In this document: positions 37,801 to 50,797 of the stretch, piece after piece
How positions within the stretch are numbered: position 1 is the first letter of the stretch
How the letters are laid out: each line of letters begins with the position of its first letter
DNA from: Oscheius tipulae
Taxonomy: Eukaryota; Nematoda; Chromadorea; Rhabditida; Rhabditidae
Assembly (NCBI GenBank): GCA_037178975.1
Contig: JASJZH010000003.1
Coordinates: 62,001 to 126,000, forward strand
Length of the DNA stretch: 64,000 nt
Direction: 5' to 3'
Program-made: the position numbers and the translations under genes
Notes under the pieces: model-generated
The model's database searches: none
What the model was told of the DNA's origin: nothing
Seen by the model: only the letters and a program-made list of their open reading frames with translations

Positions 37801-39947
37801 TTGTTCATGCTAAAGTTGAATTTTGTTAGGGTGTTGGGACAAAAACCTGTTAGAAGTCAGCTTCATAACACTGCAGTGTGCCAACTTATCGAACAATAGC
37901 CTCATTTCTTTCTTGCCAGGGATCCCACCAGGTCGCATAATTCCTTCGAGGCGCTCTTTGAGGAAAATGTTCCTAATGAGGTCTTTGATGACCCTCGGCC
38001 CGCGCTTGCCCTCCTCCTGAAACTGAAATCTCCAGCGGTTTGATCGCACTGTATCGCTTGATTTTCAAGGGTTTTCATATTGGTGCTCGAAATAACTCAC
38101 GTCGGAAATGACGACCTTTAGACGCTGATCTAATATGTAAAGCATCTCGCCAGCTAAGTTCACGTAAAGGATGGGGAAGCACTTTTGACTCATGGTCTGG
38201 AAGACAACTGATTTGGAAGAAAGACAGATAGACAGAGGGACTGAGAGATAGAGGTTGTTTAGGATAAACAGAAAGCAGACATCCGTCTGTCTCTCACCCT
38301 CTCTGTGTACATCTCCCTCACGTTCTCAGAACAATAAGATGTCTAATTTAACGAGGAAGCTGGTCACCGAGTGGTGACCATGGTTACGGGCCTTCATTGA
38401 GAAAGAGACGGGTGAGGGAGTCGGTGAGCCGCAGAAGCGGAGGCAATTACCTGAACTCGGAAGGGGGTAGGTAAAGTTACAAATATTCCAAAAGAGCAAA
38501 AAAACCTCAAAATTCCAGGTTTTGGCCAACAACAGTCATTGTGGCGGCACGTCTAGGATCAAGTACCAATGGCAGGATCAGCTTCGCAGTGGTGGGAAAA
38601 CTTTCAGTCTGGACTCGAGCTCTGGGACTATCTGTCTGGACAGGAGTCTGGACTTTGAGAAGGCGCAGACTCATCGACTGGCAGTAAAGGCAACGGATTC
38701 GAGTGAGTCGGCTGAGGGGTAAAAACATAGAAGAGAAAGGGCAAGTTATTAATGAGCAGTTGACGTAAGTGTCTGCTTCTTAACGGTTCGTTAAAATGAA
38801 ACCTGAAAGTGAAATATTTTATACATCGCGCTCCTCGTTTGCCACAAGATGTTTCGGCGCGCAAACTTCGGCTTATGGGAAAGTATGAACCATTTTTGTT
38901 TCATCGACGGAGCGCTAACCGACTGAGCCAAGCTGGCGAAGGCTGCGTCACTTTTCTCGGCGGTATTTAACCAGTACCAGCACAGAGACAAGCATCAAGT
39001 GTTATGTTCTTACTTCCAGACGGTTTCTCCTCCTCCTGTCTCGTCTGGATCCGTGTCCTTGACGTCAACGACAACTTTCCAGTCTTTCACCCAACCGACT
39101 ACAATATCAGTCTAAGGGAAGGAGAGCCGCCTTCGGAACCGATCTTGGCCGTATCGGCCACAGATATCGACAGAGGAAGTAATGGAGAGGTGGGTAAAAT
39201 TAACCGACAGCTTGAAATCGAGGCATAATTGTCGAGTAGCTGCGGGGGACAGGTGTTGTACCCGTGTTCCAATTATCACTGGGTAATTGGCTGCTGTAGG
39301 TAAAGGTTATCAACAGAGCTGATCGATGAGCAGCAGAAACTGGGGAGGGATTATACTGTTAGCAGACTATTCTTCGAAATTCCTGACAAGAATACAAGGG
39401 AAATGGTCGTCTCAACCCGCTGATCTCAAAAAAAAAAAATTTGGAATTTGAAATCTGCTAAGTGAGGAGCAAAATACAGTTAAAACAAAATCTCGTAATA
39501 GCTGAAATTTGGCTCTCTGCGTCTTATTTGACTCCTGTGACTGCAATTTTTTCCAAAAGATTTTCGAATAAAATACACATAGTTTAGGTTACCTACTTCA
39601 TCTCTGACACAATCTCTCCCTTCCGAGTCGACCCGAAATCCGGAGAAGTCTATCTGACTCGTCGACTCCACCAAGGCAAATTGGATCTCGTCGTCCAAGC
39701 CAAGGATGGCACGGGAACCACAGCAGAACTCCCGGTAAAACAGTTGTCCCTACTAAGAACCGCCAGTTCTAGGCCGTAGTACATGTTACAGTCATATCTG
39801 CCGACTCTCCTTCACCCGCTTTCACCAAATCGAAATACGTCTTTCAAACATCGGAAGATATCCTACCTGGAATCTCGATTGGAAGTGTTCAGGCTTATGG
39901 AAATGGAAACATACGGTATAGGTAAGAGAAGCATTGAAATACAGAGG

Positions 39948-39992
<45 letters not shown>

Positions 39993-42900
39993 ATGGGTCA
40001 CGTCTTCAGTATCTACTCCGGAGACATTGACAACCAGTTTGCTATCAACCCAGATAATGGAAGGATCACCGTAACCCGTTACCTGGATGCCGATCTTCAG
40101 GACAAGATTCTTCTAAATATCCAGGTTTTGATCTGTTTTCCAGCTTAGACAGACGTTTAGGCTGACCTAATGAATGGAGGATCCAATCATTCTCAAGTGG
40201 TCGTTGAGGTTGAGGATCACAACGACAATGCTCCAGTATTTCCTGTTGACATTGTGGAAATCACAATTCGAGAGGACCAGCCGGTTATGGAACCGTTCTA
40301 TGTGGTGCTGGCTGATGACAAGGATAGGAAGAAGGTAAGAGATAGAGAGACAAAGACAAACCTAACCTTCCACTTTTAGAACGGCGAAGTATCCTACACT
40401 CTCCTCTCTGTCCAACCGCCTTGCTCCCTCGCTCTTCAGCCCCACACTGGACAACTCCACATGACCGAAAAGCTCGATTTTGAAACTGTCAAAGACTACC
40501 GTATCCGTGTCAAGGCAAAGCAATTTTTTGATCCTGCATAAGAAAAAATATAGGCCACGGACCATGGCGTTCCTCCAAAGTCGGCGAACATTACAATTCT
40601 TCTCCATGTCAGTGACGTGAACGACAATGCACCCATTTTCACTGAACAGGACTATATGACTGTGGTAACGAAAACTATTGACGGCCTGAATGTATGAAAT
40701 ATACAGATTGTCGAGAACTCCGCTGCGATGACTCCAATTTTGAGAGTTTCAGCAGAGGATCCAGACTCTGGCGAGAATGGAAAAGTTCACTATAGGATAA
40801 CTAATGGGTCTGAGGTTGGGAAACTTTTTTCGTTAATAAGATCTGCTCAGAGCTTCGGAATTGACGAGAAGACGGGACAGATTTATACCACAAGGGAGCT
40901 GGACAGGGAGCAGAGAGAAAAATTTAACTTGACAGTCGCAGCAGAGGACAGAGGACAGCCTCCGCTGTCTTCTTCGGTCCAGGTGACAGTCAAGCTTCTG
41001 GACGTCAATGACAATGCTCCGCTGTGTACATCCATTCAGACTTTGGTCGTTTCGTCTGATGCCGATACTCATTCTCCTTTTGGTATGTTACCACTGTTTC
41101 TGTTACTGATCCTTCATTCCAGGCTCCATCGTTGCCTTCGATCCAGACCAAGGAGAGAACGGGACCGTCGTCTACCGACTCCAACAGGCTCATCCTCTGT
41201 TTGTTCTGACAGCCAATGGAGATGTTCTCCTGCGTCGAGTTCTCACAGATTCTGATTCAACCGACTACCGTCTCTCGATCATTGCCACAGACCAGGGGAC
41301 ACCAAGAAAGTCGGCAGTCTGTCACGTACCTATCAAAGTGACCAGTGGAGTCAGTCAAATCAAGATGGAGGAACACTTTCAAAGAACGTTCCGGATTCCA
41401 CAAGACTGTAGGATGGACTGTAAGATAAAAAGAGTAAATGCGACCGGGGTCGTCAAGTGGCAGCTGCAGAGTTCTGAGACTTCCAGCCATTTTCTACTGT
41501 CCAACTCTTGGCTCTATCTGGTTTCACTTCCAAAAAGCTTGCCGCCTTGGTGTTTGACCCTCATCTTGGTGGACAAGGAGGGAAGACAGAAGCACGTTCA
41601 GATCAAGGTGCTGCCGCCTATTTCGAAGGTATGTTGGAGAGAGAGAGAGAGAGAGAGAGCCTAGCTTTCAGAATCTCAAGGCCTCTATTCCTCTTCCCTC
41701 TACTCTTCCAATCGGGACAAAAGTCGCTGTTCTTGGTGACCTGACTGCCGATCACTTCTACCGAATGGATAATACCAGTGACCTCTTTGAGCTTGACCAG
41801 CTTGGCGGTGGAATCTTTTTGAATGGACGTCTTCGGGACCACTCCAACAAGAACATTCATCTGTATTTCCAGAAAGTTTCGGCAGTGGATCAGGATTTTG
41901 AAGAGATCGAGATGGAATTTGAGGTATGATGCGCAAGAAAATGTGTAAAGCATTTGAATTTAGATTGCACCAACAACTATTTTGAGACCCGCTTTCAGGG
42001 AAACAGAAGTGTTTGTGGAAGTTCCAGAAGAAACTGAGCCAAGTAATTACACAAATTTATCTCTCTGTCACTCAGTCCCTCGGTCTCTTTGTTTCTCTGT
42101 CTTTCTGTCTCGCAGCCTCTCTATCACCTATATGTCCATTTAGACTCTGTCGTCGCCACCGTATCCGCTATCCCTCCCGAGCACAACTCTTCCATCAGCT
42201 ACAGTATCCAGGGAAAGGATGAGACGTTTGCTGTGGACGAATACTCTGGAGAAATTGTCCTGAAGAGGCACTTGGATGCATTCGAGGTTTTCATCCCCTT
42301 TTCCACATATTGTTAGAATTAGGTGTCGTTGTACAACGTCGTCATCGAAGCTACTGCCGGTGGAAATGCCGTGGCAACAGTATTAGTGAAGATTAGCGTC
42401 ATCGATGCCAATAACAATCGTCCGCAATTTAAGAGGTGAGAATAACAGTTTAAAGGTTTATGGAACTAGTATGAGACACACCCGGAAGTTTTTAACCGAA
42501 GCAATTAACTTTGTCTCTTCTGAAAACCTGGATGTTCTGAACAGAAAAGCATAATGATTCTCACCCAATTTGAATAGCAAAAAAGGTTTTGAATGTGCCT
42601 CCCATTGTTTTTATGGAAGGGTATATGGGATTGAACAGAGGCTCGAACCTGCTCTCTTTTGATTCCTAATAGGAGCGCTAACCGATTGAGCTCCGTGGGT
42701 GAGTTCAGCAAAGATACCGTTATCTGAATAATGTCCCTAACACAACAATTTTGTCCCAGCGAGGAACTATATTGCCGAATCGTTGCTCTAACTTGAAAGT
42801 CATGTTTGGCTGATGCCCCGTTGGGGCTAGTGGCAGGTAGGTACTGTTTCTGTCGAGATACCGAGACAGGAGCAATGTTTACCCAGACGCATCTCCCAAA

Positions 42901-45900
42901 CTGACTTGACTCGCAGAGTAATTGCTGTCACAAAGTAACAAATTTCCACCTAGGGCTTTAGACACACACAGAGTTTTGGGCATTTTGAACTAGTTGCTAG
43001 AACACGGTAGAACAGAACCAGTCACGCTCCGATTGTTGCCATCGTGTAATCATAACCGATGGCAAGAGACGGAGGTGATTGGGTACTGATTCTAATGAGA
43101 GGAGAGTCAATCGAGACGATACGAATGCTGAAGACAGGGGACGGGATTAGGATAAATATCGGAACCTGCATGTAGTCAGGTGATCCAGAGGCTTCTGTGA
43201 CATTTACATGGATATTGTGAGAGAAAGACAGCGAGACAGTGACAGAAAGAAACAAAGACATAGAGAGACAGAGAGACCGAATAATGCCGAATCAAGACAT
43301 AGGAAAAGCCGAATCAGCAAATCCGTTTCCAGTGAGCCTCTGTTCCATGTCTTTCCCGACTCTTCCGGCTCACTTCATACAGTTGTCGCTGTGGATCGCG
43401 ATCTGGGACCCAATAGTGAAGTCAGCTATGAGATCATCAGAAATCCGGAAGATGCCTACAGCATTGACTCAAAGAATGGACAGATCACTCTGGTCAAAAT
43501 CCCGAAGATTGATAACAACCTGGTTGTTAGAGCTCTGGATAATGGAAGTCCTCAACTGTTGACGGATCAGAGCATCGAAGTCAAGTTTGTCTTGACAGTG
43601 ATACCAGGATAGTTAGTATTTCAGGCTCGTGAACGACTCCAAGAGATGGATCTACTTTGATAGCCCCGAGTTTCGGTTTAGCTTGAATGATTCAGCGCTT
43701 CCTGGAACCGAAATCGGAAAAATTAGTGGCCAAGGGTCTGCCCAACTAAGAGCTGTCGCGCTTCTCAAGGAACTGTCGTTTGACGAGGAAAGTGGGCGGC
43801 TGGAAGTGTCTGGAAAGATAAGTGCTCGAAAGATTGGATTCACAGGTAAGAATACAATTCTGTCTTTCTGTCTCTCCGTGTCTCTGTCACGTTGTCTCTC
43901 TGCCTACTGAAAACTTTTAGTTCTGGCCAGCTCCACCTCCGGAGACGTCGACTGGACTACCGTAACTCTGACAGTCAAGACTCTTTCGGAAGACATCCTC
44001 AGAATCTCATCCTCATCCTGTGGAACAGTATCTGTCCCGGAAAATCAAGAGCTCGCCGCCTTCAAAAGGATCATAGCCACCGGAAATCGAGGCAATGTGA
44101 CCTTCCGAATACAGGGACAACAGTCTGTCTTCTCGATTGACCGCCTGTCTGGACTACTTTCTTCAAAACCCTTGGACCGAGAACTGAAATCAGAGCATCT
44201 TCTGGTGATCATTACTGAAGAGGAGGGGAGAAATGTGAGTCAAGATTACTGAAAAAAGTTATAGTATATTTAGGATTCATGTACCGTCAGAGTGACAGTG
44301 ACCGATGAGAACGACAACTCTCCACAGTTCTCTACCTCGACCCCTCAATTCATCACCTTGACCGACTCTTTGAAATCTGGAGCAGAGATTCTGCGACTCT
44401 CTGCCCTGGACCTGGATACTGGCGTCAATGGTCGAGTAGTCTATGAGCTCGTCGATGATTCTTCCGAACTATTGGATTTGAATCCAGAGACCGGAAGTCT
44501 GATGCTAAGAAGAGAAGTCCAGTTTTCCCAAAAGGAATGGGTTATCCGAGTTAGGGCAAGGGATCAGGCGGTCGAGTCCAAAAGTGTTGATCGTCTGATA
44601 CGAATCAAGGACGAGAGGAACGGAGCAAGGAAGACAGAGAGTCGACCAGTCTTCTTGAGGGAACAGTACGTAGCTTCTGTAGAAGAGGGCAAGGAGAGAG
44701 GTGTTTTGGTCGGAAAAGTTAGCAATACCCAGCATGGGTTTGAGAAAGACTTTTTAGGTGTCAACTTCGGCTAGAGACTCACGGATTACGTACAGTATTG
44801 TGGAAGGCAACGTTGACAATGCTTTTGGGATTGACTCAGGTTTGTTTCTGAGACCAAGAGAGTGAGATATAGAGCGAGAACGAGACAGTAACGCAGAGAG
44901 ACAGAGACGTGACTTAGAGACAGAGACAGAATAATTGAGAGACAGAGAGCGGGCAAGACAGGGAGACAAAAGGACAGAGATTTTTAGATGGAACCCTCCG
45001 AACTGCCCAGGAGCTCGACTACGAGATCCGTCCTGACTACATTCTGAAGATTATTGCAACCGGTGGCTTCTCCGACGAAGTTTCAACAAAATTCCAAATT
45101 AAAGTCAGCAATCTAAACGACAATCCGCCCTCCTTTCCGAGAAACAAGAACAGAAAGATTCTGGAAAGTGAGTGTTCCTAGGTTCTCACCTAATCATGTT
45201 TAGCTGTACCAGCCGGTTCCTACATTACGACTTTCACTGCAAACGATGCTGACATGACACATACGCTGGAATACAGTCTGTTAACGGAGAAGGACAGTTT
45301 CAGTATGGACAAGTACACAGGAGTCATACACTCTCTGGTACCGTTCGACTTCGAGCAGAGAAAGGAGATTCAAATCAGGGCTCAGGTCTTTCGTTACAGA
45401 ATCACATGATACCCGTTTTCAGGTCTTCGACGGGCAGCACCGAGTAGAAGGCGGGTTTTCGATCCTTCTAGTCGATGTCAATGATAACGCTCCCGAGTTT
45501 ACCAAGTCCTTCTTCGACTTGAAAATCTCTCCAGGTGCTCAGATAGACGATGTGCTGATCAAGTTCACAGCCACAGACAGGGATTCCGGTGAAAATGGCA
45601 GAATTTCTTATTCGTTGGATGGACATGGAGAAATGTTTGAGATGTCTTCAGATGGTGAGTAACAGGGAATCTGTTCCTATTTCTTTGTCTCTTTGTCTCT
45701 CTGATTTTTTTTGTGTCTCCGTCTCTCTGTCACTCTGTATGACATGATTCCAACTTTCAGGTACCCTGACTCTCATTACTCCAGTCTCTCTCGGTCTCGA
45801 GTACCTGGCCACAGTAACGGCAACAGATCACGGACATCCTCGACTCAGTACCAGTGTCCCCATTCGAATTACTGTAGCCGATAAGCCAGAGAAGGCCACA

Positions 45901-48263
45901 GTACAGTTCAAACGGTCCCTTTACGAGTAAGAAATACCAGAGGTGGATAACTATCGAATCTTTAGGGTCCTGATTCGAGAAGACATTCCAGCAAATATAC
46001 CCATTGGGAACATCTCCGTCAGCTCCGAACCACAATGGTACAGAATCCTGGATCCGGAGGCTGGAAAAATGTTTCGAATCGACCGATTCGGACAAATCTA
46101 TGCCTTACAGGATTTGGACCGGGAAAAGGATGACTTGCATCAGTTTGAGGTACAATTCCACAAATATTAGTGAACTGCTGGCTTTCCAGGTTGATGTCGG
46201 CTCAGAATCCTCAAAGTTCCATCAAAATACGGTGACCACTGTCCGGATCAAAGTCAGTGATGTGAACGACAATGCTCCCAAAGTGGAGAACAGTCGGATT
46301 CCGATTACAATCAGAGACGGGCTGAAGAATGGGGATGTACTGTATAGGTAAGGGAACTTACCCTAAGTTGCCCTTTTCTCCCTATCAGACAGAGAAACAG
46401 AGCGACAGAGCCTGTGAGAATTTTTCCAGACTCGCAGCCTACGACCCTGATTCTGGAAGCAATGGACAGATTTCCTATCGCATCATCTCTGGAAACGACT
46501 TCAATATTGTTACGATTGCGAGAGAGAGTGGAGCTGTGATGTTCAACGAGTGGAACGAGGACCTCTTGGGCCAGTTTAAAAACGCAAGCTGGACTACGGT
46601 AGTGGAAATCAGGGATCATGGTCATCCGAGCAGGTACTGATTTGAGTTTATACAGTATCTTTAAATCTTAGAATCACACTTGTCAATTTGGACATGTCTG
46701 TGACGATTTCTGCTTGGAGTGCCACAGCACCGTTCTTTGTACAGTCACAGTACATCTGCCATGTGGAAGAGACACAGCCGAAAAATACTGTAGTCTTTGT
46801 GGCAAAGGCTATCAACAGGGCTGGATTGCCGATAATGGGACTCGTATATCAGTTGAAGGAATCAGATGGGGTAAGTGAAGCGATAGACAGTGAAACAGAG
46901 AGACAGAGAGACGGGACCTTAAACTATTTACTTCTTCCAGACCTTCTCAATAAACTCAACTTCGGGAGAAGTGACTCTCCGATCCGATCTGGATTTCGAG
47001 ACTCGCCCTCTGTACGAAATGAGCCTCTCCGCTTCCGACTCCCGTGGGCGATCTGCCGTTGTCTCTTACGAAGTTCGAATCCTGCCCATCGACGAATACG
47101 CTCCAATCTTCTCGAAAACCCGCTACACTTTCCAAGTTCCTCTAAATGCGGCAATGGGATCGACTGTCGGAGTAGTGAGAGCAGTCGATGCGGATGGTGG
47201 TCCTCACGGAGTGGTCAAGTACGGTATCGAGGGAGAGTACAAGCTGGTGGCTATTGACGCGAAAACTGGAGAGATGACTCTCAGGAGGGCTCTGACTAAT
47301 CGACAGAATTTGACCATTGAACAGGTCACGATAATCGCTTACAGTAGTTCGACTGTGCGGAGCAGAGCTACCGTCTATTTGGAGGTGAGTTTTACGGTGT
47401 TCTCAAGCAGTTTGCTTCAGATCGGACCCTTCTACAACTCTCTCAGTCCAGCCGCCTCGACTCTCATCAAACTCGGAATTGCAAGTCTTCTTCTGGTTTT
47501 CGTCGTCCTCTTGACCACGATAATCTGTTGTATTCTGTGCAAACGACAGCGTGAGATCAAGCAGATGGACAACAATCCAAGGAAGCAGGTTGTTGACACC
47601 CTCTCTTTGGAATTCACGACCAAAATTACAGATTTTCTCAGTCAATCAGTCCAAGATGTCCGATATGAGTCGGATGTCTCCGTCTTATGGAACACGTCCA
47701 GTTCCGACTGCTTTCCAGCCAAAAACCAATTCCATGACCTCTTCTGTCTCCACCCAATCTGGACTGAGATCAGTCATGTCCCATAGAGACCACGTTTCGA
47801 CTAGAAGCCAGCCAGATTCTGGAATCGATCCCGATAATATTAGTCAAGCCAGCTCGGTGACAGAGTACCTCGTCTCTCTCGGAGTCAATCCCAATCCGGT
47901 CCCTCCGAAACCGAGACATCGACGTCGAGATACAGTTGACTCTCACCTGAATGATCTCATTTATGCCAAAGTAGAAGACGTGGTCGGACCGGGACCTCTG
48001 GATGTTAGTAAAAGGATGGACTACCTGGACAGAGAGCCAATCATGGTGAGTTGCACAAAGTCTCTCTGTATCTCTCCGTCTATCTGTCTTCATATATTTG
48101 TCCCTCTGTCTCTGTCACTGAGTGTGTTGTTATTAAAGCTTTTCAGATGCGTCCAAATCGACAGCCCAGTTTCCAGCCAATGTGCGAAGTTTTCTCCGAG
48201 ATTGCTCGTCTCAAAGAGGAGGAAGAACGAAAGCCACGAGAATATGTACAAATAGAAATTTAG
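31889..48263 (+). CDS. Giant Dachsous-like cadherin
   Basis: Starts with a signal peptide (MITLVIFLLVFAPTTFG) and runs through many exons of tandem cadherin repeats. Calcium-binding linker motifs or variants lie near 33150 (DENNHLP), 33575 (DANDNVP), 34330 (DVNDNAP), 39060 (DVNDNFP), 40215 (DHNDNAP), 40615, 41000, 42405 (DANNNRP), 44305 (DENDNSP), 45115 (NLNDNPP), 45475, 46258 and 47090. One membrane helix follows (GIASLLLVFVVLLTTIICCILC, about 47480). The cytoplasmic tail contains DSGIDPDNISQASS, HLNDLIYAKVEDV and SFQPMCEVFSEIARL, ending YVQIEI. Having no EGF or laminin-G domain, it resembles Dachsous (C. elegans CDH-1) more than Fat; that assignment is inference. The family partner is Fat, in planar polarity and growth control. 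A 3.7 kb intron (34816-38519) contains OSCP1 in antisense. AATAAA is at 48333-48338. I did not verify every exon junction. Confidence 0.9.
32400..32713 (+). mobile_element. SINE-like copy in the first cadherin intron
   Basis: Contains the family body (ATATTTTTGAATACGGAAGTC, AGATACAGGCAAAATAAAACC). The tRNA-like part follows (AGTGGTCTAGTGGCTATCAC, GTCACCAAGGGTTC, GTTTGAATCC). The tail is TTTTTCGAGGGCTGAATACGATCC, ending near CACTGATAAACTTTTGAG. Confidence 0.75.
34921..34926 (-). terminator. Poly(A) signal of the nested OSCP1 gene
   Basis: AATAAA on the minus strand, about 30 nt after the OSCP1 stop. Confidence 0.55.
34957..38193 (-). CDS. OSCP1: OSCP1 (organic solute carrier partner 1 / NOR1) homologue, nested gene
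   Basis: ATG at 38193. The N-terminus MSQKCFPILYVNLAGEMLYILDQRL matches the OSCP1 start. It continues with VIKDLIRNIF, KKEMRLLFDKLAHCSVMKLTSNR, LFDLMVMHCKYEFLM, ILTVTMNHLAGI, HANVKVSLMIRSG, GGNMYLG, and a GIDMLDLMDE end that matches the vertebrate C-terminus. Beyond it is an extra exon of about 90 residues rich in Ser, Thr, Pro and Arg (KLVGGSVRSRPASKEPRTT...GSRAGSATKKQ), not seen in vertebrate OSCP1. Splice phases agree (GCT-AG to A-GAT). OSCP1 is widely conserved and reported to affect solute transport and ciliary or testis biology; its exact role is unclear. It lies wholly in a cadherin intron, antisense, with an acceptor-like CTTCCAG 3 nt before the ATG. Confidence 0.92.
38895..38950 (-). 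repeat. tRNA-like repeat
   Basis: On the minus strand, GCTCAGTCGGTTAGCGCTCC is an A-box-like match. No full tRNA fold. Resembles the piece at 42630. Confidence 0.45.
39376..39498 (+). mobile_element. SINE-like fragment (5' half)
   Basis: CCTGACAAGAATACAAGG, GTCGTCTCAACCCGCTGAT, then an A-run and GAGGAGCAAAATACAGTTAA match the 5' half of the 15434 copy. It ends at CTCGTAATAGC without the tRNA-like part. Confidence 0.65.
39951..39989. repeat. (AG)n microsatellite
   Basis: About 19 perfect AG units in a cadherin intron. Confidence 0.95.
42630..42715 (-). repeat. tRNA-like repeat
   Basis: On the minus strand, GAGCTCAATCGGTTAGCGCTCC (A-box-like) and CAGGTTCGAGCC (B-box-like) lie at near-normal spacing with an oversized middle. 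Decayed tRNA-derived sequence in a cadherin intron. Confidence 0.5.
44850..44985. repeat. AGACAGAG low-complexity tract
   Basis: Imperfect AGAGACAG repeat filling a cadherin intron. Confidence 0.85.
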
Positions 48264-48350
48264 ACGGGTATATACAAGTTTTTCATACTTTAATTTACGG
48301 GTACTGTGATCTTGCCATCTATGCTCATGTGAAATAAATTCTCGTTTATA

Positions 48351-50797
48351 TTAGCGCAAGCCCAAATAGATGGATCTGACGACGGAAGGCAGGTCAAATC
48401 TTTTGGAGAGATCCGACAAAAGGAGGTAGTTCTTTCTCTTCTCGGCCATCTGGAGGAAGGTGGGCAGAGCGAATAGACATTCTGCTAACTTCTCGATGCC
48501 TCTTTGGAAACCGTACTTCGTGATCATGAGCTGGATTAGAATATGAACCAATGTCTCTCTTTTTCTGTTCCTCTCTGTCTCTCTATCTTTCTGTCTCAAT
48601 GTTTCAGTGTCTCTCTGACTCTCTGTCTCTCTGTCGCTCACCTTTCTCATATACTTGAGTATATCCAGTCTCTTTCTGGAAACATCATCCCGTGCCGTCT
48701 TGCTGAGATCGACCTCGTCTGGACTGAACAGAGCCAGCGCTTTAAATAGAACAAATTCTTCCATTGACATTTTCAGCTGTCTGATAAGGGCAACAGGCTT
48801 ACAGTAAATTTCTCGGTAGTAGTCCTCTGAATGTTTTGTGTCACTGAAACTAGTTTAATCAGAGTCTGACACAAAACTCACTGTTTGCTCAGCACGCGTT
48901 GAAGGGCATTGACTCCATCCGGGAAGCAGACACTCTCAGACTCTTGAAGGACAGAGTAGTAGGCCTGGGAAGCCACCTGCACTACTCCACCCACGTGGGC
49001 CAAGAGACATTTCTGTAAAAGTCTGTCATAGTAAGGAGGTAAGCCTCGCACCTGGTCGTCTTCGGTCATGGTCTGGAAGCAGAGGAATGTCTTGGCGTAT
49101 TCTATCGTGAGGTAGAGATCAGCTACCAGCCAGAAGAGCATAGGGGAGTGGCGATAGGTTTCATTCTGGGCAGCCAGACTGTTCTGGAAACACATATGTA
49201 GTCAATTATGCTCTCTTTCAATGACGTGACCCAGTTTTCAAATTCTTGACAAGAGTACTTAAAAAATGTTAGTTTTAGCACGCTGATTTCAAAACTGAAA
49301 TTGGAATCTGATAGGTGGGGACCAAGATAATCTCGTTGCGGCGCACCCATACTGTCTCGAAATTTGTCGCGCGAAAGTGAAGCAGTACAGGGGCGCTTTG
49401 AAAAGTGGTGTAATGGTTAGAACATTCGTCTAGTAATCTAAAACCACTGAGAGTTCCTGCTTCGTATCCGGCCGAAAACAAAGCTTTTTTATAAAGGCTT
49501 TTTCCTGACATTTTCGAGGGCGCTGAACACGATTCTGCTATCCGTTTAAAGCGAGTGTCTCGCTTTGACACTTTGAGACGAATCTACCGTATTTCGCGCG
49601 GCATTCAAACCATTTTTATCACAAAGCTGCAAGAGAAATGGATTTCTTTTGTCAATGTTTGTAGCTCTTATTGTGTTAAAACACTACTTTATAATCATGT
49701 GGACAAATTACATACGAGAAAAAAAGAGAATGAAATGGAATTGAGCTATAAAAAGTGAGTAAAGCTCTAAGATATCAAAAATAGAGAGAGAGAGACTGAT
49801 CATTTTTTTATTTGCTTTGGTCTATTTCATTTTATCACGCTCATTGTTATATGCAGCATACGAAAGGAAACCTACAGCAAACTTATAGCAACTGACATCA
49901 TGCCCACCTGGGGAATATCCTACTTGACGTCTTCTATACTACTGTCTCTCTGTCTCTTTAGCCACTTCTCTTCGGACTCACCTGATCAAAAGTATGCTTC
50001 CCGAAGAGACAAGGCTGTCTGAGAATCTCTTGCAGGTCAGCCATCGGGTATATTGGGAACTGGGTGCTTCTCATCTGTTGTACTATCTTTTCTCGGTGCA
50101 TCTGAATATAGTTTTCGTACTTGATTCTGACTTCTAATCACCATCAGCTTCAACTTCTGCGTGTATTCGAAATCCTCACTGTGGAGATGAGAAATCATCG
50201 CAGGGACGACTTGCATGTTATTGTGCTCCGGTGACTCGGCTCCGGAGCCTGGATAGTGAATGGCTTTGGGATTCATCCCGGCCCGAACACACTTCTCGAA
50301 ACGACAGGCTCGACAGGAACAACGGAAATCTGGAATACAAAACTTGATCTTTCGGACACTCTCAGTCTCAGTCTCTTACCCTTAGTAAATTGACAGTTCC
50401 CTCCTCTCGTACAGACAAACTTCCTCTTCTGGAGTAGTGTTCTTCTGAAGAACGTCTTACAGCCATTGCAGCTGAGGACGTCATAATGCCACCCCGTTGC
50501 CAAATCTCCACAGATCGAACATGGTCTCAACTGGCCACTAGCCGTTCTTACCACCCTGGTTTTTTTGGATGCTGTGACCTGAAAGCCCTTTGCTGATGCA
50601 AAAAGTACAGGTACCTGTCTCGGCACATCCGAGGCTTCTGGAGAACTGGAACTGGTAAAATCGGGACTGGAGGAGGTGTAGGGTAGACTGACTGTGAAAA
50701 TCACAGGGTCTTGATGGAAATCTTCAGAATTCTGAAGGGAACAGTCCGGGGGAAGAAAAGCCGGTTCTGGAGCGTAGGCTTGTGCAAAAGTCATCAT
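48351..50797 (-). CDS. Nematode-type nuclear hormone receptor
   Basis: The model starts at ATG 50797 (a second in-frame ATG follows at once). After a Ser/Pro-rich leader comes the DNA-binding domain: [27 protein letters not shown], then across an intron [24 protein letters not shown]-box [10 protein letters not shown] is characteristic of nematode supplementary receptors. The ligand-binding domain spans several exons ([42 protein letters not shown]; the end [15 protein letters not shown]). Acts as a sequence-specific transcription factor; ligand unknown. An acceptor-like TTTCAG lies 9 nt before the first ATG. The stop is 87 bp from the convergent cadherin stop. Confidence 0.92.
49243..49550 (+). 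mobile_element. SINE-like element, nearly full length
   Basis: Order as in the 15434 copy: CTTGACAAGAGTAC; GCACGCTGATTTCAAAA; hairpin arms (CGCACCCATACTGTCTCG); tRNA-like GTGGTGTAATGGTTAGAACA and GTCTAGTAATC; tail TTTTCGAGGGCGCTGAACAC. It sits in a nuclear-receptor intron. Confidence 0.75.

Noticed and set aside
39943-40000. Arg-Glu repeat protein segment
   Set aside because: It is the (AG)n microsatellite in a cadherin intron read in frame.
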